Shown here piece by piece: positions 1-8,833 of a DNA stretch of 36,291 nucleotides. A program made the position numbers and the translations under genes. How positions within the stretch are numbered: the stretch's first letter is position 1; every line of letters starts with the position of its first letter. This stretch comes from Actinomycetales bacterium (GTDB lineage: Bacteria; Actinomycetota; Actinomycetes; Actinomycetales; Quadrisphaeraceae). The stretch spans positions 1 to 36,291 of the forward strand of contig JAKONK010000254.1 of the NCBI GenBank assembly GCA_022701985.1. The letters are read 5' to 3'. The notes under the pieces are model-generated. The model did no database searches. It was not told the DNA's origin and saw only the letters and a list, made by a program, of their open reading frames with translations.

Positions 1-178
1 AGTTGAAGACAGGCACCGCACCCTGTTCGAACTCGACCTGCTGACCCCCCTTGCCGGGAGTCACACCGCCGACGATGGCGGTGCCGGAGGTGAGCATCCG
101 CTGGGTGTGCTTGCGGCCCTCGGAGCCGGTCATGCCCTGCACGATGACCTTGGACTCAGCGGTTAGGAAGATCGCCAC
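1..178 (-). CDS. sucD: Succinyl-CoA ligase (ADP-forming) alpha subunit, N-terminal part
   Basis: The alpha subunit binds CoA and carries the phosphorylated histidine during succinyl-CoA + ADP + Pi to succinate + ATP + CoA in the TCA cycle. Only the first 59 codons are inside the window. They begin [20 protein letters not shown] after a GTG start and continue through the family-typical GGVTPGKGG stretch of the CoA-binding Rossmann domain. The catalytic histidine lies in the missing part. The GTG at 178 is chosen because a GGGAGAA ribosome binding site sits about 7 nt upstream and because SucD proteins begin in this way. It follows sucC by 13 nt and is certainly cotranscribed with it. Truncation is by the window edge only. 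Confidence 0.95.
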   Translation of the reverse strand, partial: MAIFLTAESKVIVQGMTGSEGRKHTQRMLTSGTAIVGGVTPGKGGQQVEFEQGAVPVFN

Positions 179-191
179 AGTTGTTCTCCCT

Positions 192-1379
192 TCAGGCCTG
201 GGCGGCCAGCTCGGCGGCCTTGCGGGCCGCGCCGTCCATCGTGTCCACCACGGTCACCAGCGGGTGCGCGGCCTCAGCGAGGATGCGCCGGCCCTCCACC
301 ACGTTGTTGCCGTCGAGTCGCACGACGAGCGGCTTGGTGGCCTCGTCACCGAGGATCTCCAGCGCCTGGACGATCCCGTTGGCGACCGCGTCGCACGCGG
401 TGATGCCACCGAAGACGTTGACGAAGACGCTCTTGACCTGGGGGTCGCCCAGGATGACGTCGAGGCCGTTGGCCATCACCTGCGCCGAGGCGCCGCCGCC
501 GATGTCGAGGAAGTTGGCGGGCTTGACGCCGCCGAACTCCTCGCCGGCCTGGGCGACCACGTCGAGGGTGCTCATGACGAGCCCCGCGCCGTTGCCGATG
601 ATGCCGACCTCGCCGTCGAGCTTGACGTAGTTGAGGTGGCTGGCGCGCGCCTTGGCCTCGAGCGGGTCGCCCGCGGCGGCCTCCTCCTCGGCGAGCGCGG
701 CGGTCTCGGGGTGGCGGAAGGAGGCGTTGTCGTCGAGCGACACCTTGCCGTCCAGGGCCACCACGCGGCCGTCACCGGTGAGGACCAGCGGGTTGACCTC
801 GACCAGCGTGGCGTCGGCCTCGCGGTAGACGGTCCAGAGCTTCTCGAGGACGTCGGCCACCTGGGCGGCGACGTCGTCGCCGAAGCCCGCGGCGGTCGTG
901 ATCTCGGTGGCCTTCGCGGCGTCGATGCCGACGGCCGGGTCGACGGCCACGCGGGCCAGCGCCTCGGGGCGCTCCACGGCGAGCTGCTCGATCTCCATGC
1001 CGCCCTCGACGCTGGCCATCGCCAGGTAGCGGCGCTCGGCGCGGTCGAGCAGCAGGGAGACGTAGTACTCGGTCGCGATGTCGGCGCCCGCCGCGATCAT
1101 GACCTTGTGGACCGTGTGGCCCTTGATGTCCATGCCGAGGATGTCGCGGGCGCGGGCCTCGGCCTCGTCGGCGGACCTCGCCACCTTCACGCCGCCGGCC
1201 TTGCCGCGGCCGCCGACCTTCACCTGGGCCTTGACCACGACGACCTTGCCATCGACGCCGGCGCCCAGCTGCTCGGCAGCGGCGCGGGCCTCCTCGGGGG
1301 TCGTGGCCACGAGACCCGGCAGCACCGGGACTCCGTGGGACTCGAACAGGTCGCGTGCTTGGTACTCGAACAGGTCCAC
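192..1379 (-). CDS. sucC: Succinyl-CoA ligase (ADP-forming) beta subunit
   Basis: This is the nucleotide-binding partner of SucD, 395 residues, the normal family length. The N-terminus [18 protein letters not shown] is the classic start of the ATP-grasp domain. [17 protein letters not shown] is the nucleotide-binding region. [18 protein letters not shown] supplies metal ligands. The C-terminal flavodoxin-like domain shows FLDIGGGA and VNVFGGIT. The reading frame is open a further 150 codons upstream, but that part is low-complexity and unlike SucC. The GTG at 1379 has a GGAG site about 10 nt upstream and places DLFEYQ at residue 2. It probably forms a two-gene operon with sucD from a promoter in the 142-nt gap behind it. 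Confidence 0.95.
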   Translation of the reverse strand: MDLFEYQARDLFESHGVPVLPGLVATTPEEARAAAEQLGAGVDGKVVVVKAQVKVGGRGKAGGVKVARSADEAEARARDILGMDIKGHTVHKVMIAAGADIATEYYVSLLLDRAERRYLAMASVEGGMEIEQLAVERPEALARVAVDPAVGIDAAKATEITTAAGFGDDVAAQVADVLEKLWTVYREADATLVEVNPLVLTGDGRVVALDGKVSLDDNASFRHPETAALAEEEAAAGDPLEAKARASHLNYVKLDGEVGIIGNGAGLVMSTLDVVAQAGEEFGGVKPANFLDIGGGASAQVMANGLDVILGDPQVKSVFVNVFGGITACDAVANGIVQALEILGDEATKPLVVRLDGNNVVEGRRILAEAAHPLVTVVDTMDGAARKAAELAAQA

Positions 1380-1471
1380 TGGGGCTGCGCCTCCGTCGTC
1401 GGCCGCTGCGGGTTCCCGCGGCGCGCCGGGCCCGTCAGGGGCGTCCGACCCGGCCGCGGGGTGCACCCGCG

Positions 1472-1477
1472 AGCCTA
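1472..1477 (-). promoter_or_regulatory. Candidate -10 box for sucCD
   Basis: TAGGCT on the minus strand fits the actinobacterial TANNNT -10 consensus. It lies about 93 nt upstream of the sucC GTG, in the 142-nt gap (1380-1521) that otherwise contains no gene. No convincing -35 is visible. The same hexamer appears directly before several other starts in this window, which is the main reason for listing it. Confidence 0.35.
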
Positions 1478-1521
1478 ACGAGCCCCTGGCCAGGTGCCCG
1501 CCGCGCCCCTGCTCCGACCGG

Positions 1522-2241
1522 TCAGCGCTGCAGCCAGGCGTAGCCGTTCTCCGGGCGGCCGGCCACCCCGTACCGGGGCCTGACGGCGGCCCGGCCCGTC
1601 TGCTCCAGGTGCTCCAGGTACCGCCGGGCGCTGACCCGGGCCATGCCGCAGCGCGCGGCCACCTCGCCGGCGGACAGGTCGGGCTCGGGGGCCGAGCGCA
1701 GCACCTGCACCACCAGCTCCAGGCTGCGGTGCGAGAGCCCCTTGGGCAGGCGCTCGGGCGCCGCCGGGCCCGCTGCGGCGCGCGCGACGGGGTGGAGCAG
1801 CCTGTCGACGTCGTCCTGCTCCAGCCCCGCCGCACCACCGCTCCCCGTGCGCGCCAGCTGCCGCCGGTGCGCCGCGTACGCCTGGAGCCTGTCGGTGAAC
1901 AGCGCGAGGGAGAACGGCTTCACCAGGAAGTCGACCACCCCGCCCGACATCGAGGCCCGCACCACGTCGAGCTCGCGCGCGGCGGTCACGACCACCACGT
2001 CGACGTCGGACCCGCTCGCCCGCAGCACGCGCAGCACCTCGGTGCCGGGCACGTCGGGCAGGTGGACGTCGAGCAGCACGAGGTCGGGCCGCAGCGCCTC
2101 GACGGCGCGCAGCGCGTCGACGCCGCGGTGGACCACCCCGACGCAGGTGAACCCCGCCAGCGTGCCGACGTAGGCCTGGTGCAGGGAGGCGACGGCGGGG
2201 TCGTCGTCGACCACCAGCACCCCCAGCGGCCGCTCGCTCAC
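1522..2241 (-). CDS. CitB/DcuR-type response regulator
   Basis: This is a 239-residue response regulator. The receiver domain (about residues 6-125) has the acidic pocket VDDDP at 11-15, the phospho-acceptor Asp58 in LVLLDVHLP, Thr86 in VVVTAA and Lys108 in VKPF. The C-terminal helix-turn-helix ([28 protein letters not shown]) is of the CitB/DpiA/DcuR kind, not the OmpR or LuxR kind. The GTG start overlaps the kinase stop by 4 nt (GTGA), so the pair is translationally coupled. The divergent neighbours are tctCBA, so the likely role is transcriptional control of tricarboxylate uptake. The ligand and target sites are inference. Confidence 0.9.
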   Translation of the reverse strand: MSERPLGVLVVDDDPAVASLHQAYVGTLAGFTCVGVVHRGVDALRAVEALRPDLVLLDVHLPDVPGTEVLRVLRASGSDVDVVVVTAARELDVVRASMSGGVVDFLVKPFSLALFTDRLQAYAAHRRQLARTGSGGAAGLEQDDVDRLLHPVARAAAGPAAPERLPKGLSHRSLELVVQVLRSAPEPDLSAGEVAARCGMARVSARRYLEHLEQTGRAAVRPRYGVAGRPENGYAWLQR

Positions 2242-3875
2242 GCGCCGGCCCCCGCCAGCTGCCCCGAGGACGGCGCCGGGCGCCCGCTCCCGCCGAGGAC
2301 CACCTCGACGCGCGCCCCGCCCAGCGCCGAGCGGGTCACCGCCGCGGAGCCGCCGCGGCGCGCCGCGATCCGGGCCACCAGCGCCAGGCCGATGCCCTGG
2401 CCGTGGTGGCCCCCACCGCCGGCCTTGGTGGTCACCCCCACCCGGAACACCTCCTCGCGCAGCGCCTCGGGCACGCCCGGGCCGTCGTCGTCGACAGCCA
2501 GCACCCCACCGCCGTCGGCGCCGGTCCGCACCTCGACGACCACCCGGCCGCCCTGCCCGGCCGCGTCGAGCGCGTTGTCGACGAGGTTGCCGAGCACGGT
2601 GAGCACGTCGTCACCGGCACCCTCGGCGACCCTCGAGGCGGGTGTGACGACCAGCTCGGCGCCGCGCTCGCGCGCCAGGGCCGCCTTGGCCATGAGCAGC
2701 GCGGAGACCGACGCGTCCTCGACCCCGCCCAGACCGGCCCCGGACAGCAGCCGGCCCCCGCCGCCCAGCCTGTCGATGAGCGCGGCGGCGTCGGCGGTGC
2801 GGCCGAGCTCCAGCAGGCCGCGCAGCACGTGCAGGTGGTTGCTGAACTCGTGGGCCTGCGCCCGCAGGGTGCTGGTGAGGCTGCGCTCCCCGTCCAGCTC
2901 GCGCACCGCGCCCGACAGCTCGGTGCGGTCCCTCACCGTCAGCACCCGGCCCACGCGGCGGCCGTGCACGAGCGCCGGGGTGCGACTGGCCAGCAGCACC
3001 CGCTCCCCCACGAGCAGGGGCGCGTCGACGGCGTCGTCTCCCGCCTCCAGCAGCGCCAGCGCGGCGGGGTCGAGGACGTCGGCCGCGCGGGAGCCGACCA
3101 CGCCGCCACCGCCGCGGTCGGCCTCCGCGCCGTCGAGGTCGAGCAGGCGGCAGGCCTCGTCGTTGACGAGCGCCACGCGACCGCGCTCGTCGACGGCGAC
3201 GACGCCTTCGCGGATGCCGTGGAGCATCGCCTCGCGGGCCTGGAGCAGCCTGGCGATCTCGTCGGGCTCCAGACCCGAGATCCGGCGGCGCACGAGGCGC
3301 GTGAGCAGGTAGGAGCCCACCGAGCCGAGCACCGCGGCGCCTCCGAGCCACGCGGCCAGCCAGGGGACGTCCTCGGTGAAGTCGTCGTCGAGCTCGGACT
3401 CGACGACGCCCACCGAGACCGCCCCGACGATGCGGTCCGCGGAGTCGCGGATCGGCATCTTCGCCCGCAGCGACGGCCCCAGGGTCCCCGTCTGGGTGCC
3501 GACGAAGGGCTTCCCCTCCAGGACCTCGGCGGCGCTGGTCGTGCTCGGGGAGCCGATGAGCGCCGGGTCGGGGTGGCTCAGGCGGATCCCGTCGGCGTCG
3601 AGGAACACCACGAACGAGACCTTCGAGGCCTCCTGCAGGAGGTTCGCGAGGTCCTGCAGGTCGTCGCCCGGACCACCGGGCTGCTCGTAGGCCTCGACGA
3701 CGTCGGGCAGGGTCGCGGCGTTGGTCGCCACCGCGAGCATCTGCTCCGTGTAGGCGTCGCGGATCTGGCGCTGCTGCAGCGAGACCGCGGCGGACCCGGC
3801 GAGCACCACGCAGGACAGCACGATGAGGGCCTGCAGCGCGAGGAGCTGCGGGCCGAGCGGCATCGGCCGGCGCAT
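2238..3875 (-). CDS. CitA/DcuS-type sensor histidine kinase
   Basis: This is a membrane sensor of 545 residues. A first transmembrane helix (about residues 8-32) is followed by an extracytoplasmic PAS-like domain of the carboxylate-sensing type, a second helix near residue 170-195 and a cytoplasmic PAS region (GIREGVVAVDERGRVALVN). The dimerisation box is AHEFSNHLHVLRGLLELG with phospho-acceptor His342. The ATPase N-box is NLVDNALDA (Asn434), followed by DDDGPGVPEA and HGQGIGLAL. The ATG at 3875 is preferred over a 37-codon upstream extension that is Trp/Tyr/Arg-rich and runs through the intergenic repeats. It is divergent from tctC and coupled to its regulator. Citrate or another di/tricarboxylate is the probable signal, by family and position. 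Confidence 0.9.
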   Translation of the reverse strand: MRRPMPLGPQLLALQALIVLSCVVLAGSAAVSLQQRQIRDAYTEQMLAVATNAATLPDVVEAYEQPGGPGDDLQDLANLLQEASKVSFVVFLDADGIRLSHPDPALIGSPSTTSAAEVLEGKPFVGTQTGTLGPSLRAKMPIRDSADRIVGAVSVGVVESELDDDFTEDVPWLAAWLGGAAVLGSVGSYLLTRLVRRRISGLEPDEIARLLQAREAMLHGIREGVVAVDERGRVALVNDEACRLLDLDGAEADRGGGGVVGSRAADVLDPAALALLEAGDDAVDAPLLVGERVLLASRTPALVHGRRVGRVLTVRDRTELSGAVRELDGERSLTSTLRAQAHEFSNHLHVLRGLLELGRTADAAALIDRLGGGGRLLSGAGLGGVEDASVSALLMAKAALARERGAELVVTPASRVAEGAGDDVLTVLGNLVDNALDAAGQGGRVVVEVRTGADGGGVLAVDDDGPGVPEALREEVFRVGVTTKAGGGGHHGQGIGLALVARIAARRGGSAAVTRSALGGARVEVVLGGSGRPAPSSGQLAGAGA

Positions 3876-3935
3876 GAGGCCATCATCACCGACCCCGGGC
3901 GCCCGGGGGGACGAGCAGCCCCCCAGGCCGCGCGA

Positions 3936-3978
3936 CCGATACGACCAGAACCACCACAAGGGCCGATACCACCAGTAC
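3936..3978 (+). repeat. Two 16-nt direct repeats between the kinase gene and tctC (candidate operators)
   Basis: CCGATACGACCAGAAC at 3936-3951 and CCGATACCACCAGTAC at 3963-3978 agree at 14 of 16 positions and start 27 bp apart, about two and a half helical turns. They lie in the 208-nt divergent gap (3876-4083), in a patch visibly richer in A and T than its surroundings. Position and spacing suggest binding sites for the adjacent CitB-type regulator acting on one or both divergent operons. This is inference from sequence only. Confidence 0.55.
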
Positions 3979-4083
3979 GGCCGCATGCTGGGCAGCCGCT
4001 GGGAGCACGCGCACCCTCGTCGTCATCGAGCCGCACGGCTCTCCCGCCCCGACGACGAGGCGGGACGACGAGGAGGTCGCCAC

Positions 4084-5124
4084 GTGCCCAGCCCCACCGC
4101 TCCCCGCCCCACCGCCCGCCCGCTGCGCTCCCGTGCCCTGCGCGCCGCGCTCGCCGGCGCCGGTGCGGCCGCGCTCCTCGCCACCGCGGCGTGCGCCTCC
4201 GGCACCTCGGGTGCCGCCTCCGGCGGCGGTGGGGCGGACCCGGTCAACCGCCTCGAGGTCATGGCGCCGGCCGACCCGGGCGGCGGCTGGGACCAGACCG
4301 CCCGCGCCATGGGCGCCGCGATCGAGGAGGACGGGCTCGCCCGCAGCGTCCAGGTCACCAACGTCGGCGGCGCCGGCGGCACGGTCGGCCTGGCCGAGCT
4401 GAAGAACGAGCGCAGCGAGGACTTCCTCATGGTGATGGGCCTGGTGATGGTCGGCGCGGTCGAGACCAACCAGAGCCAGGCGACGCTGGAGGACACGACG
4501 CCGCTGGCGCGCCTCACCACCGAGGACGAGATCGTCGTCGTCCCCGCCGCCAGCCCGTACCGGACCATCGACGACCTGGTCGCCGCCATGAGGAGCGAGG
4601 GACGCGGGGTGTCCATCGCGGGCGGCTCGGCCGGCGGCACCGACAACATCCTCGCCGGGCTGATCGCCCAGGCCGCGGACGTGCCGGCGACCGACCTCAA
4701 CTACATCGCCTACTCCGGCGGTGGTGAGTCGCTCGCGGCGCTGCTCGGCGGGCAGGTCAGCGCCGGCATCTCCGGCGTCGGCGAGTACGCCGAGCAGGTG
4801 GAGGCGGGCGAGCTGCGCGCCCTGGCCGTCTCCGGCGCGGAGCGGGTCGACGGCGTCGACGCCCCCACGCTGGAGGAGGCCGGCTACGACATCGAGCTGT
4901 CCAACTGGCGCGGTGTCGTGGCTCCCCCCGGCATCTCCGACGAGGCCGAGGAGCGGCTCGAGACCCTCGTCGCGGACATGCACGGCTCGCAGGCCTGGAC
5001 CGACCTCGTCGCCACGAACGGCTGGACCGACGCGTACCTGTCCGGCGAGGAGTTCGAGGCCTTCCTGGACGACGAGCAGGAGCGCATCTCCGGGGTGCTG
5101 CAGGAGATCGGGCTGACCTCGTGA
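4084..5124 (+). CDS. tctC: Tripartite tricarboxylate transporter substrate-binding lipoprotein
   Basis: This is the extracytoplasmic binding protein (TctC/Bug family, 346 residues) that captures a tricarboxylate or related acid and delivers it to TctAB. An arginine-rich N-terminus and hydrophobic stretch end in LLATAAC with the lipidation cysteine at residue 37. A Ser/Gly-rich linker follows, then the family signature VMAPADPGGGWDQTARAM and VGGAGGTVGLAEL. The GTG at 4084 has a strong GAGGAGG site 7 nt upstream. An in-frame extension to 3823 lies in the divergent promoter region and is rejected. The stop overlaps tctB by 4 nt. Citrate is the guess from the neighbouring CitA-like kinase; the true ligand cannot be read from sequence. 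Confidence 0.93.
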   Translation: MPSPTAPRPTARPLRSRALRAALAGAGAAALLATAACASGTSGAASGGGGADPVNRLEVMAPADPGGGWDQTARAMGAAIEEDGLARSVQVTNVGGAGGTVGLAELKNERSEDFLMVMGLVMVGAVETNQSQATLEDTTPLARLTTEDEIVVVPAASPYRTIDDLVAAMRSEGRGVSIAGGSAGGTDNILAGLIAQAADVPATDLNYIAYSGGGESLAALLGGQVSAGISGVGEYAEQVEAGELRALAVSGAERVDGVDAPTLEEAGYDIELSNWRGVVAPPGISDEAEERLETLVADMHGSQAWTDLVATNGWTDAYLSGEEFEAFLDDEQERISGVLQEIGLTS

Positions 5125-5672
5125 GCGCGGTCCAGGTGCCTCCCGGGGCCTCGCCGCCGTCGACGGCCGCGGCCCGTCGGCACCGGTTGCCCGTCGGCGA
5201 GCTGGTCGTCGTCGTCGTCCTCGCCGGGCTGGGCGTCTTCGCCCTCGTCGAGGCGCACACGATCGCCGTCCCGACGTCCTCCAACGCCGTGGGGCCGCGG
5301 GCCTTCCCGTACGCGGTGGGGGCGGTCCTCGTCCTGTCCGCGGTGGGCCTGCTCGTGGCGCTGCTGCGCGGCGAGCGCGGCGAGGTGGAGGGCGGCGAGG
5401 ACGTCGACACCTCCGGCGGCGCCGACTGGGCGGCCGTCGGCAAGCTCACCGCCGCCTTCGCGGCGCTCGTCGTCCTCGTCGAGCCGCTGGGCTGGCCGAT
5501 CGCGGCCTCGCTGATGTTCGGCGGTGCGGCGTGGGCCCTGGGCGCCCGCCCGTGGTGGCGCGCGCTGCTCGTCGCGGTGGTGCTCAACACCGCCGTCCAC
5601 GTCGTCTTCACCCGGGTGCTCGGGGTCTACCTGCCCGCGGGCCCGCTCGAGGGGGTCGTCGGCCTTGGGTGA
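5121..5672 (+). CDS. tctB: Tripartite tricarboxylate transporter small membrane subunit
   Basis: This is the small, poorly conserved membrane subunit of the TTT transporter, 183 residues. Four hydrophobic segments are visible at about residues 24-44, 62-84, 107-125 and 143-163, with an acidic loop ([11 protein letters not shown]) between the second and third. [16 protein letters not shown] is typical of the family. The GTG start overlaps the tctC stop as GTGA, and the end overlaps the tctA start by 8 nt, so the three subunits are translationally coupled. Confidence 0.9.
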   Translation: MSAVQVPPGASPPSTAAARRHRLPVGELVVVVVLAGLGVFALVEAHTIAVPTSSNAVGPRAFPYAVGAVLVLSAVGLLVALLRGERGEVEGGEDVDTSGGADWAAVGKLTAAFAALVVLVEPLGWPIAASLMFGGAAWALGARPWWRALLVAVVLNTAVHVVFTRVLGVYLPAGPLEGVVGLG

Positions 5673-7260
5673 CCTGACCGGGCTGCTCGAGGGCTTCTCC
5701 ACCGCCCTGCAGCCGATGTACCTGCTCTACGCGCTCATCGGGGTGCTGCTCGGGACCGCCGTCGGCGTGCTGCCCGGCATCGGGCCGGCCATGACGGTCG
5801 CGCTGCTGCTGCCGCTGACGTACACGCTCGATGCGACGGCCGCCTTCATCATGTTCGCCGGCATCTACTACGGCGGCATGTACGGCGGGTCGACCACGTC
5901 GATCCTGCTGAACACCCCCGGGGAGTCGGCCTCGATCGTCACGGCGCTCGAGGGCAACAAGATGGCCAAGGCCGGTCGCGGCGCGGCGGCGCTGGCCACC
6001 GCGGCCATCGGCTCGTTCGTGGCCGGCACCATCGCCACGGTCGCGCTGTCGCTGGTGGCGCCGACGGTGGCCAGGGTCGCGGTCCAGCTGGGCCCCGCGG
6101 ACTACGTGGCGCTGGCGGTGCTCGCCTTCTTCACGGTGGCCGCGATGCTGGGGGCCTCCCCCGCCCGCGGCATCGCCTCCCTCGCCCTGGGGCTGTTCAT
6201 CGCCGTCATCGGCACCGACAGCCTCACCGGCCAGCAGCGCTTCACCCTCGGGCTGCCCACGCTGGCCGACGGCATCGACGTCGTCATCGTGGCGGTCGGG
6301 TTCTTCGCCGTCGGCGAGGCGCTGCACGTGGCCTCGCGGCTGCGGCGCGGCCCCATCCCCCTGGTGCCCATCTCCGGGAAGGGGATGACCCGCGACGACT
6401 GGAAGCGCTCGTGGAAGCCGTGGCTGCGCGGCACCGCCATCGGCTTCCCCATCGGCACCATCCCCGCCGGAGGTGCCGACCTGGGCACCTTCCTCAGCTA
6501 CGCCACGGAGCGGAAGCTCTCGAAGCGCAAGGAGGAGTTCGGCCACGGCGCCATCGAGGGCGTCGCCGGCCCGGAGGCCGCCAACAACGCCTCCGCTGCG
6601 GGCGTCCTGGTGCCCCTGCTCACCCTGGGCCTGCCCACCTCGGCCACCGCCGCGATCATGCTCGCGGCGTTCCAGAGCTACGGCATCCAGCCCGGACCCA
6701 ACCTGTTCGCCGCCGAGGGCGAGCTCATCTGGGCCCTCATCGCCAGCCTCTACATCGGCAACGTGCTGCTGCTCGTGCTGAACCTGCCCCTGGTGGGCGT
6801 GTGGGTGAAGGTGCTGCAGCTGCCGCGCCCGTACCTGTACGCCGGCATCCTCACCTTCGCCGCGCTCGGCACCTACGCCGTCGGGGCCTCCACCGAGGAC
6901 CTCGTGCTGCTGTTCGTGCTCGGCGGCATCGGCTGGGCCATGCGCTCCTACGGCTTCCCGATCGCCCCGGCGATCGTCGGCCTCATCCTCGGGCCGATCG
7001 CCGAGGAGCAGATGAGGCGCACCCTGGCCATCAGCCAGGGCGACCCGACGGCGCTGGTCACCAGCCCGTTCGCCGCCGTGGTCTACGTGCTCGTGGTGCT
7101 CGCGCTCGTCGGCTCGCAGTGGCTGAAGCGCCGCCAGGCGCGCTTGGACGCCGTCGTGTTCGCGCAGGCGCAGCGCGACGAGGAGCGGCTCGTGCCCACC
7201 GGCGGCACGTCGGCCGAGGGCCCGTCACGCAAGGACCACGACAGCAGAGGTGCTCGATGA
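5665..7260 (+). CDS. tctA: Tripartite tricarboxylate transporter large membrane subunit
   Basis: This is the 531-residue permease subunit that moves the acid with cation symport. The diagnostic motifs are all present: [20 protein letters not shown] near the N-terminus, [20 protein letters not shown], and a second, repeat-related GATIPAGG-like segment ([16 protein letters not shown]) in the middle, with about 11-12 hydrophobic helices. The start is assigned to TTG 5665, which overlaps tctB by 8 nt, has GAGGGGG about 10 nt upstream and places the protein exactly at the usual TctA N-terminus. Upstream in-frame codons belong to tctB in another frame. Its stop overlaps the next start as ATGA. Confidence 0.93.
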   Translation: MGDLTGLLEGFSTALQPMYLLYALIGVLLGTAVGVLPGIGPAMTVALLLPLTYTLDATAAFIMFAGIYYGGMYGGSTTSILLNTPGESASIVTALEGNKMAKAGRGAAALATAAIGSFVAGTIATVALSLVAPTVARVAVQLGPADYVALAVLAFFTVAAMLGASPARGIASLALGLFIAVIGTDSLTGQQRFTLGLPTLADGIDVVIVAVGFFAVGEALHVASRLRRGPIPLVPISGKGMTRDDWKRSWKPWLRGTAIGFPIGTIPAGGADLGTFLSYATERKLSKRKEEFGHGAIEGVAGPEAANNASAAGVLVPLLTLGLPTSATAAIMLAAFQSYGIQPGPNLFAAEGELIWALIASLYIGNVLLLVLNLPLVGVWVKVLQLPRPYLYAGILTFAALGTYAVGASTEDLVLLFVLGGIGWAMRSYGFPIAPAIVGLILGPIAEEQMRRTLAISQGDPTALVTSPFAAVVYVLVVLALVGSQWLKRRQARLDAVVFAQAQRDEERLVPTGGTSAEGPSRKDHDSRGAR

Positions 7261-7649
7261 CGATCGTCGTGGGCTACGTGCCCAAGCCCGAGGGGCGCGC
7301 AGCGCTCGTGGCGGCGCTGGAGGAGGCGGACCTGCGCGGGGAGCCCCTCCACGTGCTCAACACCTCCAAGGGCGACGCCTACTCCGACCCCGGCTACGCC
7401 ACGGAGGAGGACATCGCCGAGGTGGAGGCCCTGCTCGAGGAGTCCGGCGTCCCCTACGAGCTGGAGCACCGCCTCGGCGACCGGGCCGGCGGCGCCGCCG
7501 ACATCCTCGAGGCCGTTGAGCGGCTCAGCGCGAGCCTGGTGGTCATCGGGATCCGCAGGCGGACCCCCACGGGCAAGCTGCTCTTCGGCAGCGACGCGCA
7601 GACGGTGCTGCTGCAGGCGCCCTGCCAGGTGCTCGCCGTCAAGGCCTGA
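7257..7649 (+). CDS. Universal stress protein (UspA family)
   Basis: This is a single-domain Usp of 130 residues. It has the ATP-binding type signature near the C-terminus ([20 protein letters not shown], then PCQVLAVKA) and the N-terminal strand TIVVGYVP. Such proteins bind ATP and modulate partners; no enzymatic role is implied. The ATG overlaps the tctA stop (ATGA), so it is made together with the transporter. A Usp coupled to a TTT operon suggests a cytoplasmic regulator of the transporter, but that is inference. A large hairpin starts 28 nt after the stop. Confidence 0.88.
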   Translation: MTIVVGYVPKPEGRAALVAALEEADLRGEPLHVLNTSKGDAYSDPGYATEEDIAEVEALLEESGVPYELEHRLGDRAGGAADILEAVERLSASLVVIGIRRRTPTGKLLFGSDAQTVLLQAPCQVLAVKA

Positions 7650-7676
7650 CCCGCCGCGTCGCACCGCCCCCTTCAC

Positions 7677-7729
7677 TGGCACGGGGTGGCCCTGCGCCAG
7701 TCCTACTGGTGCAGGGCCACCCCGTGCCA
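7677..7729. terminator. Large hairpin between convergent uspA and glycerophosphodiesterase genes
   Basis: A 19-nt left arm (7677-7695, TGGCACGGGGTGGCCCTGC) is perfectly complementary to 7711-7729. The stem continues inward over 7696-7701 and 7705-7710 with one G-U pair, giving about 25 bp and a 3-nt loop. There is no T-tract on either strand. It lies in the 112-nt gap between two convergent genes and probably ends both transcripts. A third partial copy, TGGTGCGGGGCCACCC at 7739-7754, differs by one base from 7707-7722, so this could also be a repeat-family element. Confidence 0.75.
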
Positions 7730-7761
7730 TTACGGGGATGGTGCGGGGCCACCCAGCGAAG

Positions 7762-8826
7762 TCACCGCCAGGCCGCCAGCGCGGCGGCGGGGTCGTCGGT
7801 GAACACGCCGTCGACCCCGTCGTCGCGCAGCCGCCGCAGCAGGGACCCCACGTCGCCGTGGACGGCCAGGTCGGAGCCGCGGCGGAGCTCGGTGGGCAGG
7901 AAGGTGTTCTCCGGCCGCACCGTGTAGGGGACGACGGCGAGTCCGGCGGCGTGCGCGTCGTCGACGAGCCGGCTGCCCCGTCCGGCACCGCCGGAGACGC
8001 CCCGCACGTCGCGGGGCTCGACCTGCACCAGGTGGGGTCCGAGCACATCGGCCCACTGCGCCACCTCGCGCAGCCCGGCCGGGGAGCACAGGTCGGTGTA
8101 GTCGCGGTGGTCGCCCGAGCCACGCAGGTCCGGGGGCGCACCGGTCGGCTGCGTCAGCTGCAGCAGGCGCAGGTGCGGGGCAGCGTCGCGCAGGTGCTGC
8201 AGCGCGGCCACCTCGAAGCACTGGACGACGACGGGCGCGCCGGCACCCAGCAGCCCGGCCTCCCCGAGCGCGGCGAGCACCGGGGGCTCCAGCGCCAGTC
8301 CGCGCGCCGCGAGGTGGCCGGGGTGCTTGAGCTCGGGCCACACCTCGACGCGGCGCCCCGCCGCGGCCTCCAGCTCGGCGCGCAGTGCCAGAACGTCGGA
8401 GAAGGTCATGACCGGCTGCTCACCGTCGTGGGCGGCGCTGGCGGGGCGCAGCTGCGGCAGGCGCTCGCGGGCCCGCAGCGACCGGACCTGCTCGAGCGCG
8501 AGGTCCTCGGCGAACCAGCCGGTGGTGCTGACGCCGTCGACCACCCGCGTGGTGCGCAGGTGCGCCAGGTCGGGGTGGTCGGCGACGTCGGTGGTGTCCG
8601 AGAGCTCGTTCTCGTGCCGCACGACGAGGGCGCCGTCGGCCGTGGCCACGAGGTCGACGTCGAACCCGTCAGCTCCCAGCCCGACCGCCAGCTCGTAGGC
8701 GGCGCGGGTGTGCTCCGGTCGGGCGGCGCTCGCGCCTCGGTGGCCGACGACGAGCGGGCGACCCTGCGACCGGCCCCCGGACCGCCACCCCGACGGGCCC
8801 TCCCCCGCGCCCACCGGGCTCGTCAC
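7762..8826 (-). CDS. Glycerophosphodiester phosphodiesterase, GlpQ type (copy 1)
   Basis: This 354-residue TIM-barrel enzyme is predicted to hydrolyse glycerophosphodiesters to glycerol-3-phosphate and an alcohol. It shows VVGHRGASAARPEHT with His29, then GFDVDLVATADGALVVRHE, PELKHP, and a C-terminal DGVFTDDPA. The usual Glu-x-Asp metal pair reads Asp56-x-Asp58, a conservative change. The GTG at 8826 lies 7 nt after the pcrA stop. No clear ribosome binding site is visible, so GTG 8814 is an alternative. No signal peptide is seen, so it is probably cytoplasmic. A second GlpQ-type gene lies at 13312 and glycerol genes at 26375-33515. Confidence 0.85.
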   Translation of the reverse strand: MTSPVGAGEGPSGWRSGGRSQGRPLVVGHRGASAARPEHTRAAYELAVGLGADGFDVDLVATADGALVVRHENELSDTTDVADHPDLAHLRTTRVVDGVSTTGWFAEDLALEQVRSLRARERLPQLRPASAAHDGEQPVMTFSDVLALRAELEAAAGRRVEVWPELKHPGHLAARGLALEPPVLAALGEAGLLGAGAPVVVQCFEVAALQHLRDAAPHLRLLQLTQPTGAPPDLRGSGDHRDYTDLCSPAGLREVAQWADVLGPHLVQVEPRDVRGVSGGAGRGSRLVDDAHAAGLAVVPYTVRPENTFLPTELRRGSDLAVHGDVGSLLRRLRDDGVDGVFTDDPAAALAAWR

Positions 8827-8833
8827 GGACCGG

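Noticed and set aside
51-1478. A 475-codon plus-strand frame opposite sucC
   Set aside because: It is an antisense shadow. sucC on the other strand is unambiguous by motifs.
1380-1838. N-terminal extension of sucC by about 150 codons
   Set aside because: It is Arg/Pro/Ser-rich, overlaps the response regulator gene and is unlike any SucC. The canonical N-terminus begins at GTG 1379.
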